Under the pieces are notes generated by a model. That model was not told the origin of the DNA. It ran no database searches and worked only from the letters and a program-made list of their open reading frames with translations. The position numbers and the translations under genes are program-made. Below, one piece after another: positions 35,834 through 44,919 of a DNA stretch of 64,000 nucleotides; the stretch's first letter is position 1, and each line of letters begins with the position of its first letter. The DNA comes from JAEINY01 sp942490535 (lineage in GTDB: Bacteria; Bacteroidota; Bacteroidia; Bacteroidales; Marinilabiliaceae): the NCBI GenBank assembly GCA_942490535.1, contig CALNXQ010000004.1, forward strand, positions 310,001 through 374,000, written 5' to 3'.

Positions 35834-35912
35834 CCTGGCTAAGCCGGGGGAAGTTTGACGTCAGCACTTTCATAAGCGAAACCAGGAACACGAATATACA
35901 CACCCATTCAAA
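35834..35912 (+). other. Degenerate attC-like remnant
   Basis: CCTGGCTAAGCC is a partial match to the reverse complement of the cassette start at 35022. CATAAGCGAAACCAGGAACACGAATATACACACCC resembles the AAGAAAGCGAATATACCACACGC arm of intact sites. No right core is clear. Confidence 0.4.
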
Positions 35913-35926
35913 AAGAGATTACAATA

Positions 35927-37138
35927 ATGAAACAGTTGATTATACTGGGATTGATTTTTATTTCACACATTGGATTTTCGCAGCTTCGCGAAACGTCACC
36001 CGCTTCATCGGGTTCTTTAGATTTAAGTGCTGAAGGCGAAAAGGCCTTCAAGGCCAACCTGGCCGCTTGCCAAGCCATCTGGGATAAAATGGCCAGGGGT
36101 ACTGAATACGATGACTTAAGTAAGCAAGAGCAGGAGGCGCTGACGAAAGTTGACGAAACCATGGAGGATTACTGGGATATCATTGGGGGAGGATGCAATT
36201 GGTATTGCGGTGGCGGCCCCAAAGAAGTGACGGCGTCAAGTTATTTGAAATCCCAGGGAACAACTAATTATGCGCCTCAGAACGCACACGACCTAAATTA
36301 TAAAAATGCCTGGGTGGAGGGTGTTGCCGGTTATGGAATCGGCGAATATCTCTTGTATTCGTTTGATGCTTCTTCACCACGGATAACAGAAATAAACGTT
36401 GTCAATGGATATGTGAAAAGCCAGTCGGCCTGGGAGAATAATTCAAGAGTTAAAAAACTGAAAGTCTATATTGACGATGAGCCTTTTGTAATTCTGAACT
36501 TACAGGATATCCGGGGCGTCCAGTGTTTTAAATTTGAGCCCATTGGCAAAGGATGGGAAGTGGCTAAAGAACAGCCTGACTGGACAATGAAATTTGAAAT
36601 ATTGGATGTTTACAAGGGCCTTAAATATGATGATGTCGTTATTTCGGAGATTTACTTTGATGGCATCGATGTGCATTGTTTTGCCAAAGGAACACAAGTG
36701 CTGATGTCAGATAACTCCACCAAAGTCATTGAGGATTTAAAAGTTGGCGATTTCGTATCTTACCTGGACTTTGAAACTAACGTGCTAAAACCGGCTGAAA
36801 TTATCAAACTGGAAAAAGTGATGCATCATGGACTGGTGACATACAAATTTGAGAGCGGAAGGGAAATAACGACCACGCCAGACCATCCCTTTAGCATTCA
36901 GGGAAAAGGGTGGGCTTCGTTGAAGCCGGATCAATCAGGGCAATACAAGGGATTTGAAAACGTTGATAAAATTAGTGTGGGAGACGTGTTTGTCACTGCC
37001 AATGGTACGGATAAATTGATGGCCATTGTGTATTTGGAAGGCGGGCAAGAGACCTATACGATTTCAAAATTAAGTACGGGTGATAATTTTATCGCCAACG
37101 GATTGGTTGTGGGGGTTGAAGAGTTGACGCAGAGATAG
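35927..37138 (+). CDS. Exported Hint-domain protein with NADase-type glycan-binding domain
   Basis: This 403-residue protein has a signal peptide (MKQLIILGLIFISHIGFSQ). Residues about 95-250 (VTASSYLKSQG..., NAWVEGVAGYGIGEYLLYSF, KKLKVYIDDEPF) match the discoidin-like NADase-type glycan-binding domain. A Hint (intein/hedgehog) domain follows from C252 (HCFAKGTQVLM), with VIEDLKVGDFV, TTPDHPFSI and DNFIANGLVV. The intein C-terminal HN is replaced by DN, so splicing is unlikely, but N-terminal cleavage at Cys could remain. Such Hint proteins often end polymorphic toxins; here nothing follows Hint. Function unproven. Confidence 0.85.
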   Translation: MKQLIILGLIFISHIGFSQLRETSPASSGSLDLSAEGEKAFKANLAACQAIWDKMARGTEYDDLSKQEQEALTKVDETMEDYWDIIGGGCNWYCGGGPKEVTASSYLKSQGTTNYAPQNAHDLNYKNAWVEGVAGYGIGEYLLYSFDASSPRITEINVVNGYVKSQSAWENNSRVKKLKVYIDDEPFVILNLQDIRGVQCFKFEPIGKGWEVAKEQPDWTMKFEILDVYKGLKYDDVVISEIYFDGIDVHCFAKGTQVLMSDNSTKVIEDLKVGDFVSYLDFETNVLKPAEIIKLEKVMHHGLVTYKFESGREITTTPDHPFSIQGKGWASLKPDQSGQYKGFENVDKISVGDVFVTANGTDKLMAIVYLEGGQETYTISKLSTGDNFIANGLVVGVEELTQR

Positions 37139-37455
37139 TTGGTAATGGATTAAAAATTGAACTCCATAGAAGTTCTTTCTTATCCTATTGTGGCATCGTA
37201 GGTTTTCACTTGAGTTGATACGGCCCGGCAGGAGTTCGTGTTATTTGATTCCAAGCCTGTAGCATTCAATAATTGTAGCCACAAAGTGCTAAGTCGCTAA
37301 TAGCCGAGGATTGAAAAATAGGGGATGATGACATGGTATGAGCACCACCCAGAATGTGATGGGATATTGTAGAACTGAACAAACCGGTGTCATTCCAGGA
37401 AAAACCATCGTACATTGAGCGGACTTTTCCAGGTGAATCTCTCATTACATATTTT
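37139..37455. other. Intergenic region, nothing recognised
   Basis: About 317 bp with no repeat, stem or gene identified, other than a possible GTG-started N-terminal extension of the next ORF from 37387. Confidence 0.4.
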
Positions 37456-37842
37456 ATGGAACAAGAACGTATTAAAAACAGGCACGATAAATTTGCACCC
37501 TATTGGGCAGTCGTACTTTTTGTTTTTGCTTCACTTGGTGTTTCCACAATTTGGATCAATTTAGGTGATTTCTGGTCAGGATATGTCTTAGATACAACTG
37601 GACCTGCATGGAATTATATCTTGTTTAGAGGCCTTTTTACCACCAAGGCAAACAATGTCTGGACGCGTTTTTTTACCCCTATAAGAACTTTATTTATTTT
37701 TCTTTTTGTTTGTGTGGCAATTGAGACATTACAGTATTTCAAAATTTATGAGGCCACATTTGATTTTTGGGATTTTCTAGCTTATATCATCCTTTTAATT
37801 CCTTTATTCTTAATTGATTCAAAACTATATACGACAGACTGA
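37456..37842 (+). CDS. Small membrane protein (VanZ-like segment)
   Basis: This 128-residue protein from ATG 37456 has about four hydrophobic helices. A GTG at 37387 would add 23 residues and cannot be excluded. The end (AIETLQYFKIYEATFDFWDFLAYIILLIPLFLID) resembles the final helices of VanZ-like proteins (E...Q, DxxDxxAY). Role unknown. It is followed by a 59-residue ORF after 24 bp, probably in one transcript. Confidence 0.6.
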   Translation: MEQERIKNRHDKFAPYWAVVLFVFASLGVSTIWINLGDFWSGYVLDTTGPAWNYILFRGLFTTKANNVWTRFFTPIRTLFIFLFVCVAIETLQYFKIYEATFDFWDFLAYIILLIPLFLIDSKLYTTD

Positions 37843-37866
37843 ATACGAAATTTAAAATAGGCTATT

Positions 37867-38046
37867 ATGAAATACAAAGTACATCGCGTGGAAGTTAAAA
37901 GTGACAATATGCAAGAAAAACTTGAACAGTTTATCAATAATCTTGACGGGGAAGTGATTTCAATTGTTCCTAATGTGAGACCGACCTTCCAATTTATGGG
38001 AGCAACTGCAAAAATTGATTATTTACTTGTTGTTGAAAAGAGATAA
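37867..38046 (+). CDS. Short DUF4177-like protein
   Basis: This 59-residue ORF begins MKYKVHRVEVKSDNMQEKLEQF, continues with GEVISIVPNVRPTF and ends YLLVVEKR. The pattern of a beta strand, helix and VIxIVPN strand followed by a final strand is that of short DUF4177-type proteins. It is cytoplasmic. Function unknown. It lies close behind the small membrane protein. Confidence 0.65.
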   Translation: MKYKVHRVEVKSDNMQEKLEQFINNLDGEVISIVPNVRPTFQFMGATAKIDYLLVVEKR

Positions 38047-38129
38047 TGCAAGCTATGGTTCAGAAAAGCCCATTACGGGAAATGAATCGGATCAGGGAAA
38101 AAGGGTAAACCGGAGGGTTGAATTTAAAT

Positions 38130-38188
38130 CGTTCAAACAGCAGACGGGTAGAGTAACCTTGTCACCCGACCCGTCAGTTGTTTGAACG
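38130..38188. terminator. Long inverted repeat between convergent genes
   Basis: CGTTCAAACA/TGTTTGAACG (38130-38139 with 38179-38188) and GACGGGT/ACCCGTC (38143-38149 with 38169-38175) pair exactly around a 3x3 internal loop and a 19-base loop. It has no T tract. It probably ends transcription from both sides. Confidence 0.55.
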
Positions 38189-38201
38189 CTACCAGCGTGA
38201 T

Positions 38202-38480
38202 TTATCCCTTACTGATTTCGTTAAGAATAAGGATGTGTGGGGATTCCGTCACCCCGGCCTGTTTCATGGCCTCTTTTAATTGATCGGCCCCTGCAAAGGC
38301 CTGGAAATCGTCAATGCTTTTCCATGAATTAATGACATAAGCTGTTTGCGGTTCATTGTCAAGGGTACCCACCGAATAGTCAACTTCACCGGCCGCTTTT
38401 CTTACCTCCAGAAAACCATCAAAGGCCGCTTTCCATGTTCCGAAATCTTCCACTTTGTGATACATTAACGTTTTAATCAA
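38202..38480 (-). CDS. ABM/Dabb-fold small protein
   Basis: This 92-residue ORF has the ferredoxin-like dimeric alpha+beta barrel pattern: MIKTLMYHKVEDFGTWKAAF, a central AYVINSWKSIDDFQAFAG and a C-terminal ILILNEI strand. Proteins of this fold are small oxygenases or lyases or have no known activity. It overlaps the upstream gene by eight bases, so both are co-translated. The substrate is unknown. Confidence 0.7.
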   Translation of the reverse strand: MIKTLMYHKVEDFGTWKAAFDGFLEVRKAAGEVDYSVGTLDNEPQTAYVINSWKSIDDFQAFAGADQLKEAMKQAGVTESPHILILNEISKG

Positions 38481-38787
38481 AAGTCTTTTGTTTTAATGAT
38501 TCATAATAAATCGGAGCGCCCAAATCGGTAAGGGTAAAGTTGTAGAACACATGGTGACCATCATAGTCAAGGATGCGTAGGTCATCTGTCTGATGGAGAT
38601 CCCCCATCACCACGTTAAAGTGTTGGCCATATTTGGCTTTAACCACCGCCTCATCCACTTGGTAAGCGATGAACTTCTTGATTCCCTTGGCAGATAATTT
38701 TGCCACAAAATCAGGATTTGTCAGAGAATCGTACGAGGTTAAAATCAGAATGGGCCCTGTACCGGTAAAAAAAATGCCTGCGTTCAT
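38473..38787 (-). CDS. Conserved hypothetical protein
   Basis: This 104-residue protein begins MNAGIFFTGTGPILILTSYD, which looks like the opening strand of a compact alpha/beta protein. It has no signal peptide or metal motif. Its coding end overlaps the start of the ABM-like gene, indicating an operon of two small proteins. No function is recognised. Confidence 0.6.
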   Translation of the reverse strand: MNAGIFFTGTGPILILTSYDSLTNPDFVAKLSAKGIKKFIAYQVDEAVVKAKYGQHFNVVMGDLHQTDDLRILDYDGHHVFYNFTLTDLGAPIYYESLKQKTFD

Positions 38788-38982
38788 AATACCTCCTCTT
38801 TATGCCTGCTTAAAATATCACTAAAAGGCCCGTTTGTCTAGTAAAAACATAACATTTTTCAGATTAATTTTGCTTTCTTTCTGAATCATTAAAAAGATAA
38901 TTTTTACCAATACACTAATCTAGTGAAAGGCGGCTCTGCTTTGCGGATAATGGCTCTTCAGAGTGGTATCAAAGCGTAATAA

Positions 38983-40548
38983 ATGAGAAAAACACCTCCC
39001 TATATCCTGCTGTTTGAGGGATTAAAAATCCTTTCCCTGATTGCATTAATGCTTTTCGTTTCATGTTCATCAAAAAAGGACACACCACCGGTGCCTGACA
39101 TTGATTTTTCTTCCGCTATTCACCGAAACGATAGCACCAGTCTCTCTGCTGAACTCAAAGAAGTGACGGACTCCATGTTAACCAAGACAGGTGTTTATGT
39201 GTTGGAAGATGGAGCTGGTGCCATGGTGGCCCGCGCCTGGCTTTCGGAATATGCTGAAAAGACCATCGATGTGCAATATTTTATCTTCTCTACGGATAAT
39301 GTGGGGCTCATTGCCATTGATTATTTGGTGCGGGCAGCTGACCGGGGCGTGAAGGTGCGCATTATTGTGGATGATATCATGGTGGATGCGGATCTTGAGG
39401 ATGTGTTGGCCTTGGATTCACATGAAAACATTACCATTAAAATCTACAACCCGGGGGTTAACCTGGGGAAGAACATTTTTAAGAAGATTAAAAAGTTCAC
39501 CACCGATTTCAGAGCGGCCAATCAGCGCATGCACAATAAAACCTTTATCGTCGATGATCAGGTGGTCATCACCGGCGGACGAAATATTGCCGATGAATAT
39601 TTCGACTATGACCATGAGTACAACTTCAGAGATCGGGATGTCTTGCTGTTGGGGCAGGTCACCCAAGCCATCACGTCTTCCTTTGAGGCATTTTGGACGA
39701 GTGCGTTGAGTGTGCCGGTCACGCAATTGAGTGATGTCTATCCGGATCAGGCCACTAATGACCTCAAATTTCGTAAGCTGCATGAATATGCCTGTAATCC
39801 TGAAAATTTCTGGCCTCAGATACGCTCCCGAATTGAGAATATCCCCCAGGCTTTTGATCATATTCGGAAGTCAGGTGATTTGGTGTGGGTGGATGAGGTT
39901 GTTTTTGTGTCCGATGAACCGGGTAAAAATGATGGTGCCAGTGGTCTGGGCGGCGGCGGCCTGGCCACCAGTCAACTCATTGATTTGGTGAGAAAGGCCA
40001 AACACTCCCTGGATATTCAAACACCTTATTTGATTACCTCTGAATTGGGTCAGAATTTATTTAAGGAAGCTGTTGAGCGGGGCGTGACCGTTCGGATTCT
40101 AACCAACAGTCTGGCTTCCACCGATAATGTGGAAGCTTTTAGCAGTTATCAGTCCAGCCGAAGTCACTTACTGAAAACGGGTGTTCAGATCTATGAATTC
40201 CGCCCGGATGCATTGGAACGTACTAAGATGATGACTGGCGAATTGCAAAAAACACTGGATCATATTCCCATTTTCGGATTGCATGCCAAATCGATGGTGG
40301 TGGATGGTGAGATAACCGTGATTGGAACTTTCAACCTCGATCCACGCAGTGCCAATTTAAATACCGAATGTGTCACCATCATTCATTCTCAAAAAGTAGC
40401 ACAAGGTGTTTTAAGAGGCATGGAAGAGGAGTTTAAACCGGAAAATTCCTGGAAAATCACTCCTGCTTTTAATCCTGACCATGAAGTAGGCTGGTGGAAA
40501 CGTTTAAAAACATGGACCCGGAAAATTCTGCCCAAAGAGATTTTATAG
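38983..40548 (+). CDS. Phospholipase D family lipoprotein (cardiolipin synthase-like)
   Basis: A 521-residue protein with a lipoprotein signal (LFVSCSSKKD). It carries two HKD catalytic motifs: HNKTFIVDDQVVITGGRNIAD (near residue 183) and HAKSMVVDGEITVIGTFNLD (near 434). The two motifs form one active site that transfers phosphatidyl groups. Exported members process envelope phospholipids or act as cardiolipin synthases. The gene stands alone; its start gives 34 residues before the lipobox, and an ATG further in (near 39049) is possible. Confidence 0.88.
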   Translation: MRKTPPYILLFEGLKILSLIALMLFVSCSSKKDTPPVPDIDFSSAIHRNDSTSLSAELKEVTDSMLTKTGVYVLEDGAGAMVARAWLSEYAEKTIDVQYFIFSTDNVGLIAIDYLVRAADRGVKVRIIVDDIMVDADLEDVLALDSHENITIKIYNPGVNLGKNIFKKIKKFTTDFRAANQRMHNKTFIVDDQVVITGGRNIADEYFDYDHEYNFRDRDVLLLGQVTQAITSSFEAFWTSALSVPVTQLSDVYPDQATNDLKFRKLHEYACNPENFWPQIRSRIENIPQAFDHIRKSGDLVWVDEVVFVSDEPGKNDGASGLGGGGLATSQLIDLVRKAKHSLDIQTPYLITSELGQNLFKEAVERGVTVRILTNSLASTDNVEAFSSYQSSRSHLLKTGVQIYEFRPDALERTKMMTGELQKTLDHIPIFGLHAKSMVVDGEITVIGTFNLDPRSANLNTECVTIIHSQKVAQGVLRGMEEEFKPENSWKITPAFNPDHEVGWWKRLKTWTRKILPKEIL

Positions 40549-40706
40549 GGTTGAAAAGTGTCTTCACTAATAAATGGCCTATGGCCAATTCCTCGTAGCG
40601 GATTAAGTGTTGTAGAATAATCTGTGCCAAGTTGACTGCTTTCCCCGTAGGGGATATAGAATTGTTTACCGGATAATAATGATCAATAACCTTAAAAATA
40701 AAATCA

Positions 40707-41561
40707 ATGAGAAAACTACTTACTTTCTATTGTTTATTATTAATGACGCAGATGGTCGTTGGGCAATCCAATCCAGCGCGCCCCAAAACTCAAATGATGA
40801 CGCTGGGATCGTTCCACTTCAATTATCCCAACCTGGATGTGGTGAAAACGGATCAGAAAGATCAGATTTCTGTCTTGGAAGAACCTTACCAATCCGATAT
40901 TATTGCCATATGCAAGGCCATTGAAGCCTTCCGGCCAACTAAAATAGCCATTGAGGTCGATCCGAGCGGACAATCTAAAATAGATTCGCTTTATCAGTTG
41001 TATCGTGCCGGGGATTTCACTTTGGGAAAGGATGAATCCTATCAGTTGGGCTTCCGGATTGCAGGTGCCCTGGATTTGAACAGGGTGTATTGTGTCAATG
41101 ATTGGGGAAGGCATTACCCGCACATAGAGGCCTTATTTGCTGATAGTGTAAGGTTATCCCGTCTAGAAAAATACTTTTACAGTAATGGAGATTCCATTTA
41201 TAATGATGACGCCTCTCAGCCGGTGACAAGTATTATTGATGAGTTGATCCGGCTTAACAATCCGGAAGATATCAAGGAGCGGTTGTCCGGGTATCTAATG
41301 GGCATGTTTAAATATGAAGAACAAGCGGGTGATTTTACCGGTGTTGATTTTCAAACGGGTCGTTGGTTTAGCCGCAATATGCGGATTTTTAGAAATATTC
41401 AAAGGCTGGATCAGGAACCGGACGATCGAATTTTATTGATCATCGGACGTGATCACCTCAATGTGCTGAACTGGTTTTTTGAGGTGTCCAAGGCCTATGA
41501 GTTGGTATCCCCCTTGCCTTATTTGCAACAGGCCAAAGCCGCAAAATCCACCAACCCATAA
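40707..41561 (+). CDS. DUF5694 exported protein
   Basis: This 284-residue protein has a signal peptide ending MVVGQ. MTLGSFHFNYPNLDV, PTKIAIEVDP and LIIGRDHLNVLNWFFEVS match the DUF5694 group, which is distantly related to TraB/ChaN-like proteins with conserved H and E residues. Function is not established. A strong terminator follows. Confidence 0.75.
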   Translation: MRKLLTFYCLLLMTQMVVGQSNPARPKTQMMTLGSFHFNYPNLDVVKTDQKDQISVLEEPYQSDIIAICKAIEAFRPTKIAIEVDPSGQSKIDSLYQLYRAGDFTLGKDESYQLGFRIAGALDLNRVYCVNDWGRHYPHIEALFADSVRLSRLEKYFYSNGDSIYNDDASQPVTSIIDELIRLNNPEDIKERLSGYLMGMFKYEEQAGDFTGVDFQTGRWFSRNMRIFRNIQRLDQEPDDRILLIIGRDHLNVLNWFFEVSKAYELVSPLPYLQQAKAAKSTNP

Positions 41562-41580
41562 AAATAGACGCTTAAGAATA

Positions 41581-41612
41581 AGCCCGGAATGGATTATCAT
41601 TCCGGGCTTTTT
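41581..41612. terminator. Strong hairpin terminator between convergent genes
   Basis: AGCCCGGAATG (41581-41591) pairs exactly with CATTCCGGGCT (41598-41608), followed by TTTTT. It serves the DUF5694 gene and perhaps the convergent acetyltransferase. Confidence 0.9.
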
Positions 41613-41635
41613 CGTTAGAGGGCTTATACAGCTGG

Positions 41636-42907
41636 TCAATACTGTTCATGGATCCATGAATTGCATTTGGGAAAGAGTGTTTCAATGAGCTCACCTGTCT
41701 CTTCCGAAAAATGTTGACGCTCCATTCGGAGGTATTGATTCATGGGAGCCAGATCCGGTCGGTTCACCTGTAGTTCTTTCCAGGAACGATGCCCCAATAG
41801 AAGAGCTGCACACAGATCCGGTGGCAGACAAAAGGTGTGGGGGACGTGATCTGCAGATCCGGGACAGACCTCTTTCAAATGCCCGTTTTTCCATTTCAAG
41901 TCAAGCTGTTCGCCAAAAAAATCCAATCGCACCGGGTGGTTCCATCCTCTGAAAGGGGAGTCGGCTAAGCGTTGCTCCAGGATAGGTTTCATTTTTTGAA
42001 GCCAGGCGCTTTTATTCACGATCTTGATTTGCCAGGCATAGGACAGACCGGGCTGAACGCCTTTTTGAAGGGCCCACTGCGCCAGGTGTGAAGAGTGGGA
42101 TACATTGAGCCGGATATAAGGTTTTCCCTTTTTGATGGCTTCTGATTTCGCATAGGTCATCAAGGTCTCCATGGCTGCCCAGTTGATTCCTTCACTCACT
42201 TCACTGATGGTGACGCCATGTCCGAATCCGGCCTGTGGAAACCGGGCATAGAATTTCTCCCTGCTGGAATGTTCAATGATTTTATAATCCGCCCCATATT
42301 CTGTTTCTTTACTGTGAGTCAGTAAGTACCTCCATTGATCCTTTGAGCGATTCACGGATATGAAATAGTTTTGTCGATAAATCTTATCCTGATGCATCAA
42401 AAAGGGAATGTCCTCCAATGTGGCTTCCCGAATGGCAAAGCCCGTCGCAATTGTATCGTCCATTATATGAAGTGGTACTTCCAGGTGATTTTCCAATGGG
42501 ATACAATAGTGGTATCCGAATTGGTGATAAAAACCGGGTATCCCTTGAATCACGGCCAGGTCATAGCCGTCTTCTTGCAATCGATGATCGAAGCGATGAT
42601 TCAGCAGTTTCATTAGTCCTTTTCCCCGATGATCCGCATCGGTGCCCACGATACCCATTTCGGCCACTTTTAGTGAGATGCCGGCCATTTTCCAGGACCA
42701 GGGAATGAGGGCAAACGCCGAAACGATGGACAAAGAGTTGGGGTCTTCTGCCACAAACCAGTGGCCAGGCTGGAATCCGGGCAGATGCCGGCTCATCATT
42801 TCTGCCAGGTCACCAACCTTCTCGGGGTGAAATATTGTATTGAAAAGGGGCCTCAGTTGCTGGAGGTCATTTTGATCGTGTACGTTACGTATGATATAAT
42901 GGTTCAT
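41636..42907 (-). CDS. Eis-like GNAT N-acetyltransferase
   Basis: This 423-residue protein has the Eis architecture: an N-terminal GNAT domain with acetyl-CoA-binding HRGKGLMKLLN near residue 95, a second GNAT-like domain (about 160-290) and a C-terminal sterol-carrier-like domain. GFYHQFGYHY is the substrate-side block. Eis enzymes acetylate amines, including aminoglycosides in some species. The native substrate here is unknown. Confidence 0.82.
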   Translation of the reverse strand: MNHYIIRNVHDQNDLQQLRPLFNTIFHPEKVGDLAEMMSRHLPGFQPGHWFVAEDPNSLSIVSAFALIPWSWKMAGISLKVAEMGIVGTDADHRGKGLMKLLNHRFDHRLQEDGYDLAVIQGIPGFYHQFGYHYCIPLENHLEVPLHIMDDTIATGFAIREATLEDIPFLMHQDKIYRQNYFISVNRSKDQWRYLLTHSKETEYGADYKIIEHSSREKFYARFPQAGFGHGVTISEVSEGINWAAMETLMTYAKSEAIKKGKPYIRLNVSHSSHLAQWALQKGVQPGLSYAWQIKIVNKSAWLQKMKPILEQRLADSPFRGWNHPVRLDFFGEQLDLKWKNGHLKEVCPGSADHVPHTFCLPPDLCAALLLGHRSWKELQVNRPDLAPMNQYLRMERQHFSEETGELIETLFPKCNSWIHEQY

Positions 42908-42929
42908 TACTATCTTTTTTTTGTTTGTG

Positions 42930-42967
42930 ATACCAAAGACCTTAAGGTGTTTTAAACCTTAAGGTCT
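42930..42967 (-). terminator. Terminator of the rsgA gene
   Basis: AGACCTTAAGGT (42937-42948) pairs perfectly with ACCTTAAGGTCT (42956-42967). Read on the reverse strand it lies just after the rsgA stop and is followed by a T-rich stretch. Confidence 0.65.
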
Positions 42968-42979
42968 GAGGCTTATTTG

Positions 42980-44068
42980 CTAATACTTGTTTGGATAATC
43001 CTTCTTCACTTTCTTGATCAGGCGGGATAAGTCCTTTGATTTGCGCTTTTTATCCTGTTTGCTGGCGGTATAATGGTCGGCTTCCCGTTTGAGTTTGAGG
43101 TAACTCAGGTAAACCGATTCATCCAATTCATGCTGATCCACCGCCTGTATGACCGCACAGCCTGCCTCACCGGTATGACTGCAATCGTGATAGCGACAAT
43201 GCTGAGATAACTGCTCTATTTCACTAAAAGCGGAAACCACTGCATCCGGTTGGTCCAGTGCCAGGGCAAACTCACGCACTCCCGGTGTATCAATCATCAG
43301 ACAGCCATTGGGTAACAGAAACAGTTCCCGGCTGGTGGTGGTGTGCTTGCCTTTTCCTACAGCATCGCTCAATGCATTTGTATTTTGCAGCATCTGGTGA
43401 GAAAGCGCGTTGAGCAAAGTGCTCTTCCCGGCGCCTGAAGTCCCCAGCAAGACATAGGTACATCCACTTCTCATGGCCGTTTCCAGTTGCTCTACACCTT
43501 CGCCAGTCATGGCGCTGATGGCATACACCCCGACGTTTGAGATTGATTTTTTTACTTGTTCAATCTGTTGATCAGCTGTGTCTGAAAGGTCTATTTTATT
43601 CAGCACAATGAGGGGTGTAATGCCTGCATCGGCTAAACTTACCAACATGCGTTCCAGGCGGGCCGGATTAAAGTCACGGTCCAATCCTTGCACTAAAAGA
43701 GCTACATCTACATTGGTGACCAATACCTGTTTGCCGGTGGTTTTCCCAGGGTATTTTCGGGCTAGTAAGGTCTGCCGGGGTAACACCGCAGTAATGATAC
43801 CAGTGGGCGTGTAGGGAATAAGCATGACCCAATCGCCGGTATGGGGTAACTCTTCCGGTAATGTGTTGAACTGCAATTGACCGGCTAATTCACAGGTGTA
43901 TTCACCCCTTGCGGTTTGTACACTGTAATTGGTTTTGTGAACGGTCAGGATGCGGCCGGGAATCATTTCTTCCGGGTATTGTGTCAGAAGTTGATCCCAT
44001 TCCTGATGCCAGCCAAAAGGATATAATGAGGTATTCATGATATACTGGTTTAAGTATTCAAAATTCAA
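42980..44068 (-). CDS. rsgA: Ribosome small-subunit-dependent GTPase RsgA
   Basis: A 362-residue circularly permuted GTPase that helps late 30S ribosome assembly. An OB-fold domain (about 30-105) comes first. The G motifs appear in permuted order: N157-KID (G4), GTSGAGKS (209-216, G1) and D260-TPG (G3). A zinc site with C291, H294, C296 and C304 closes the protein. The start may be at 44068 or at the MNTSLYP codon at 44038. It stands alone. Confidence 0.95.
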   Translation of the reverse strand: MNFEYLNQYIMNTSLYPFGWHQEWDQLLTQYPEEMIPGRILTVHKTNYSVQTARGEYTCELAGQLQFNTLPEELPHTGDWVMLIPYTPTGIITAVLPRQTLLARKYPGKTTGKQVLVTNVDVALLVQGLDRDFNPARLERMLVSLADAGITPLIVLNKIDLSDTADQQIEQVKKSISNVGVYAISAMTGEGVEQLETAMRSGCTYVLLGTSGAGKSTLLNALSHQMLQNTNALSDAVGKGKHTTTSRELFLLPNGCLMIDTPGVREFALALDQPDAVVSAFSEIEQLSQHCRYHDCSHTGEAGCAVIQAVDQHELDESVYLSYLKLKREADHYTASKQDKKRKSKDLSRLIKKVKKDYPNKY

Positions 44069-44301
44069 TCCTATCGGATTGTAAAAGTTACGAAATATTC
44101 AGAAGGAGACAGGTATAAATTTTTGAGCCATATGATTATGTGGCCTCATCTCTGCAGGTCTATTGAAGAGTACCCGTCTTTACCCGACCAGTATCCGGGC
44201 GTTTAGATATGTAGTAGTGTTTTTTAACATCCGGCACAAAAATAGGTTTTACTTCGGATTACCACAATAATGAATGAAAGTATTTTATAAACTTGTTAAA
44301 G

Positions 44302-44315
44302 TGAATAAATGTTCA
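44302..44315. promoter_or_regulatory. Probable TetR operator, copy 1
   Basis: TGAATAAATGTTCA is a near-palindrome 12 bp before the tetR start. Its exact reverse complement occurs at 44920 upstream of the next gene. It fits autoregulation plus control of the downstream MBL-fold gene. Confidence 0.7.
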
Positions 44316-44327
44316 TTTATTTGCACC

Positions 44328-44900
44328 ATGCGATCAAAAGATGAACAAAAGACAGATGCCATTTATCAAGCCACATTGACCTTGACTCAACAGATGGGGT
44401 TTGGCGGTATTACCATGGCTAAGATTGCCCGTGAAGCCGGCATTGCCACCGGTACCTTATACATATACTTTAAAAATAAGGAAGAGTTAATTAATTCTCT
44501 TTACCTGCACTTGAAGCGCAAAAAGGCGGTTAATCTTTTTCAGGATATTCATTTTGAGAGTCCTTTGAAAATGGTTCTTAAACAGATGTTTGCCCGGATG
44601 TTAAAAGGAGCTGTTCAGGAGGCGGGAGAGATGGCCTTTTTGGAGCAATACCACCGGTCTCCATTTATTGACGAGGCCGTTCAAAGGGCCGCCATGCAAC
44701 TATTTGAGCCATTCTTTGGCGTTCTTGAACGTGGGCAGAGAGAGTTTCTTATTAAAGATGTGGAGGTGGACTTGCTGATGGCCTACTTGGCAGGCACCCT
44801 TCACGAGTTTTCAGCACTCATACAGGAGGAACGACTGCCGCTGAATAACAAAACCATTGATTTGATGTTTAATATGGTGTGGGATGGGATCAAAACCTAG
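44328..44900 (+). CDS. TetR/AcrR-family transcriptional regulator
   Basis: A 190-residue repressor starting at MRSKDEQKTDAIYQAT; a longer frame would run through the operator. The helix-turn-helix is ITMAKIAREAGIATGTLYIYFKNKEEL (about 28-54). The C-terminal helical ligand domain is diverged, so its inducer is unknown. The same 14-bp operator lies in front of this gene and of the following MBL-fold gene, so both are probably derepressed together. Confidence 0.92.
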   Translation: MRSKDEQKTDAIYQATLTLTQQMGFGGITMAKIAREAGIATGTLYIYFKNKEELINSLYLHLKRKKAVNLFQDIHFESPLKMVLKQMFARMLKGAVQEAGEMAFLEQYHRSPFIDEAVQRAAMQLFEPFFGVLERGQREFLIKDVEVDLLMAYLAGTLHEFSALIQEERLPLNNKTIDLMFNMVWDGIKT

Positions 44901-44919
44901 TGTTTTTTTATTCTGCCAA

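Noticed and set aside
38130..38188. Riboswitch or structured ncRNA
   Set aside because: The inverted repeat is between two convergent gene ends and has no known aptamer motif; a bidirectional terminator is simpler.
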